Positions 5,648 through 5,899 of a stretch of DNA of 5,899 bases are shown piece after piece (the stretch's first letter is position 1; the number at the start of each line of letters is the position of its first letter). A program made the position numbers and the translations under genes. Source of the stretch: UBA1189 sp045126595 (GTDB lineage Bacteria > Bacteroidota > Bacteroidia > Bacteroidales > Bacteroidaceae); NCBI GenBank assembly GCA_045126595.1, contig JBGVOS010000028.1, positions 1 through 5,899 of the forward strand, read 5' to 3'. Under the pieces are notes generated by a model. The model saw nothing but the letters and a program-made list of their open reading frames with translations, searched no databases and was not told the DNA's origin.

Positions 5648-5899
5648 AAATCAAGCTTTTGGTTTGTTCCACTTCGCGGATGAAGAAGGGGTTCGACAAT
5701 GAGCGGCGTGTCACGAGATCAATATCCCGATTGAACAGTCGCGCCAATTTCTCGCGCAAGGAGAAGTAGTTGTCGGTATAGTCCTCGGCATTGATTCCTG
5801 GTTCAAAATCAATCAGTAGGTCTATGTCGCTCTTATCGGTAAACTCCGGTGTGTTTACCGATCCGAAGGAGTAGAGGCTCTTCACCCTGTACTGTTTGC
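5640..5899 (-). CDS. mntA: MntA-like minimal nucleotidyltransferase antitoxin (5' end beyond the right edge)
   Basis: This is a minimal nucleotidyltransferase that neutralises its HEPN partner, in the studied case by AMPylating the HEPN Tyr using ATP. The frame is open to the right edge and gives 85 residues: KQYRVKSLYSFGSV, then FTDKSDIDLLIDFEPG. It carries an exact GSX10DXD motif: Gly and Ser in SFGS, ten residues, then Asp-Ile-Asp in KSDIDLL. A third acidic site is DIDLV about 34 residues later. A GTG at 5885-5883 could pass for a start, but the upstream in-frame residues KQYR fit the usual beginning of this fold, and starting at GTG would cut its first helix. The true start therefore lies outside the window, probably 10-15 codons upstream. 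The stop at 5642-5640 lies inside the start region of the downstream HEPN gene, so the order is antitoxin then toxin. Confidence 0.88.
   Translation of the reverse strand, partial: KQYRVKSLYSFGSVNTPEFTDKSDIDLLIDFEPGINAEDYTDNYFSLREKLARLFNRDIDLVTRRSLSNPFFIREVEQTKSLIYG

Noticed and set aside
5285..5683. 132-codon plus-strand frame opposite the HEPN gene
   Set aside because: Overlaps the HEPN gene with its exact RX4HXY motif; the plus frame shows no family signature.
5640..5885. GTG at 5885 as the real start of the nucleotidyltransferase
   Set aside because: The in-frame residues before it (KQYR) match the usual family lead-in and the frame is open to the edge, so the gene most likely starts outside the window.

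Overview
The window looks like chromosomal DNA of a Bacteroidota bacterium, most likely order Bacteroidales. Three signs support this. The protein variants have a Bacteroidota character: the SecA N-terminus carries a charged insertion and CoaBC has the PAMDLDM form. Putative promoters fit the Bacteroidota -7 consensus TAnnTTTG. Translation leaders are A-rich, with little or no Shine-Dalgarno sequence. The core genes are GC-rich while the gaps are AT-rich. Genus cannot be resolved from this stretch.

Layout. On the minus strand, reading right to left, a divergent promoter region (2494-2596) drives a DnaQ/ExoX-type 3'-5' exonuclease (2493-1732) and then coaBC (1702-500), 29 bases apart and probably co-transcribed. 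After an AT-rich gap with its own probable promoter comes the start of secA (309 to beyond the left edge). On the plus strand, from the same divergent region, recN (2597-4255) is followed by an imperfect 28-base inverted repeat (4262-4328) and rlmB (4351-5091). A strong GC-rich hairpin (5187-5210) ends this unit. Converging on it from the right, on the minus strand, is a two-gene HEPN/MNT module: an MntA-like minimal nucleotidyltransferase, cut by the right edge, overlapping by 8 bases a HepT-like HEPN RNase.

The left and middle parts are housekeeping: protein export (secA), coenzyme A synthesis (coaBC), DNA end processing and repair (exonuclease, recN) and ribosome modification (rlmB). The right-hand HepT/MntA pair is an accessory toxin-antitoxin module of known type, with intact signature motifs in both partners, in visibly less GC-rich DNA.

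I see no clearly undescribed system. The points most worth following up are the HepT/MntA module, the replacement of two CoaC active-site residues in CoaBC, the inverted repeat between recN and rlmB (which resembles a dispersed repeat family), and a 22-codon hydrophobic reading frame in the secA leader.
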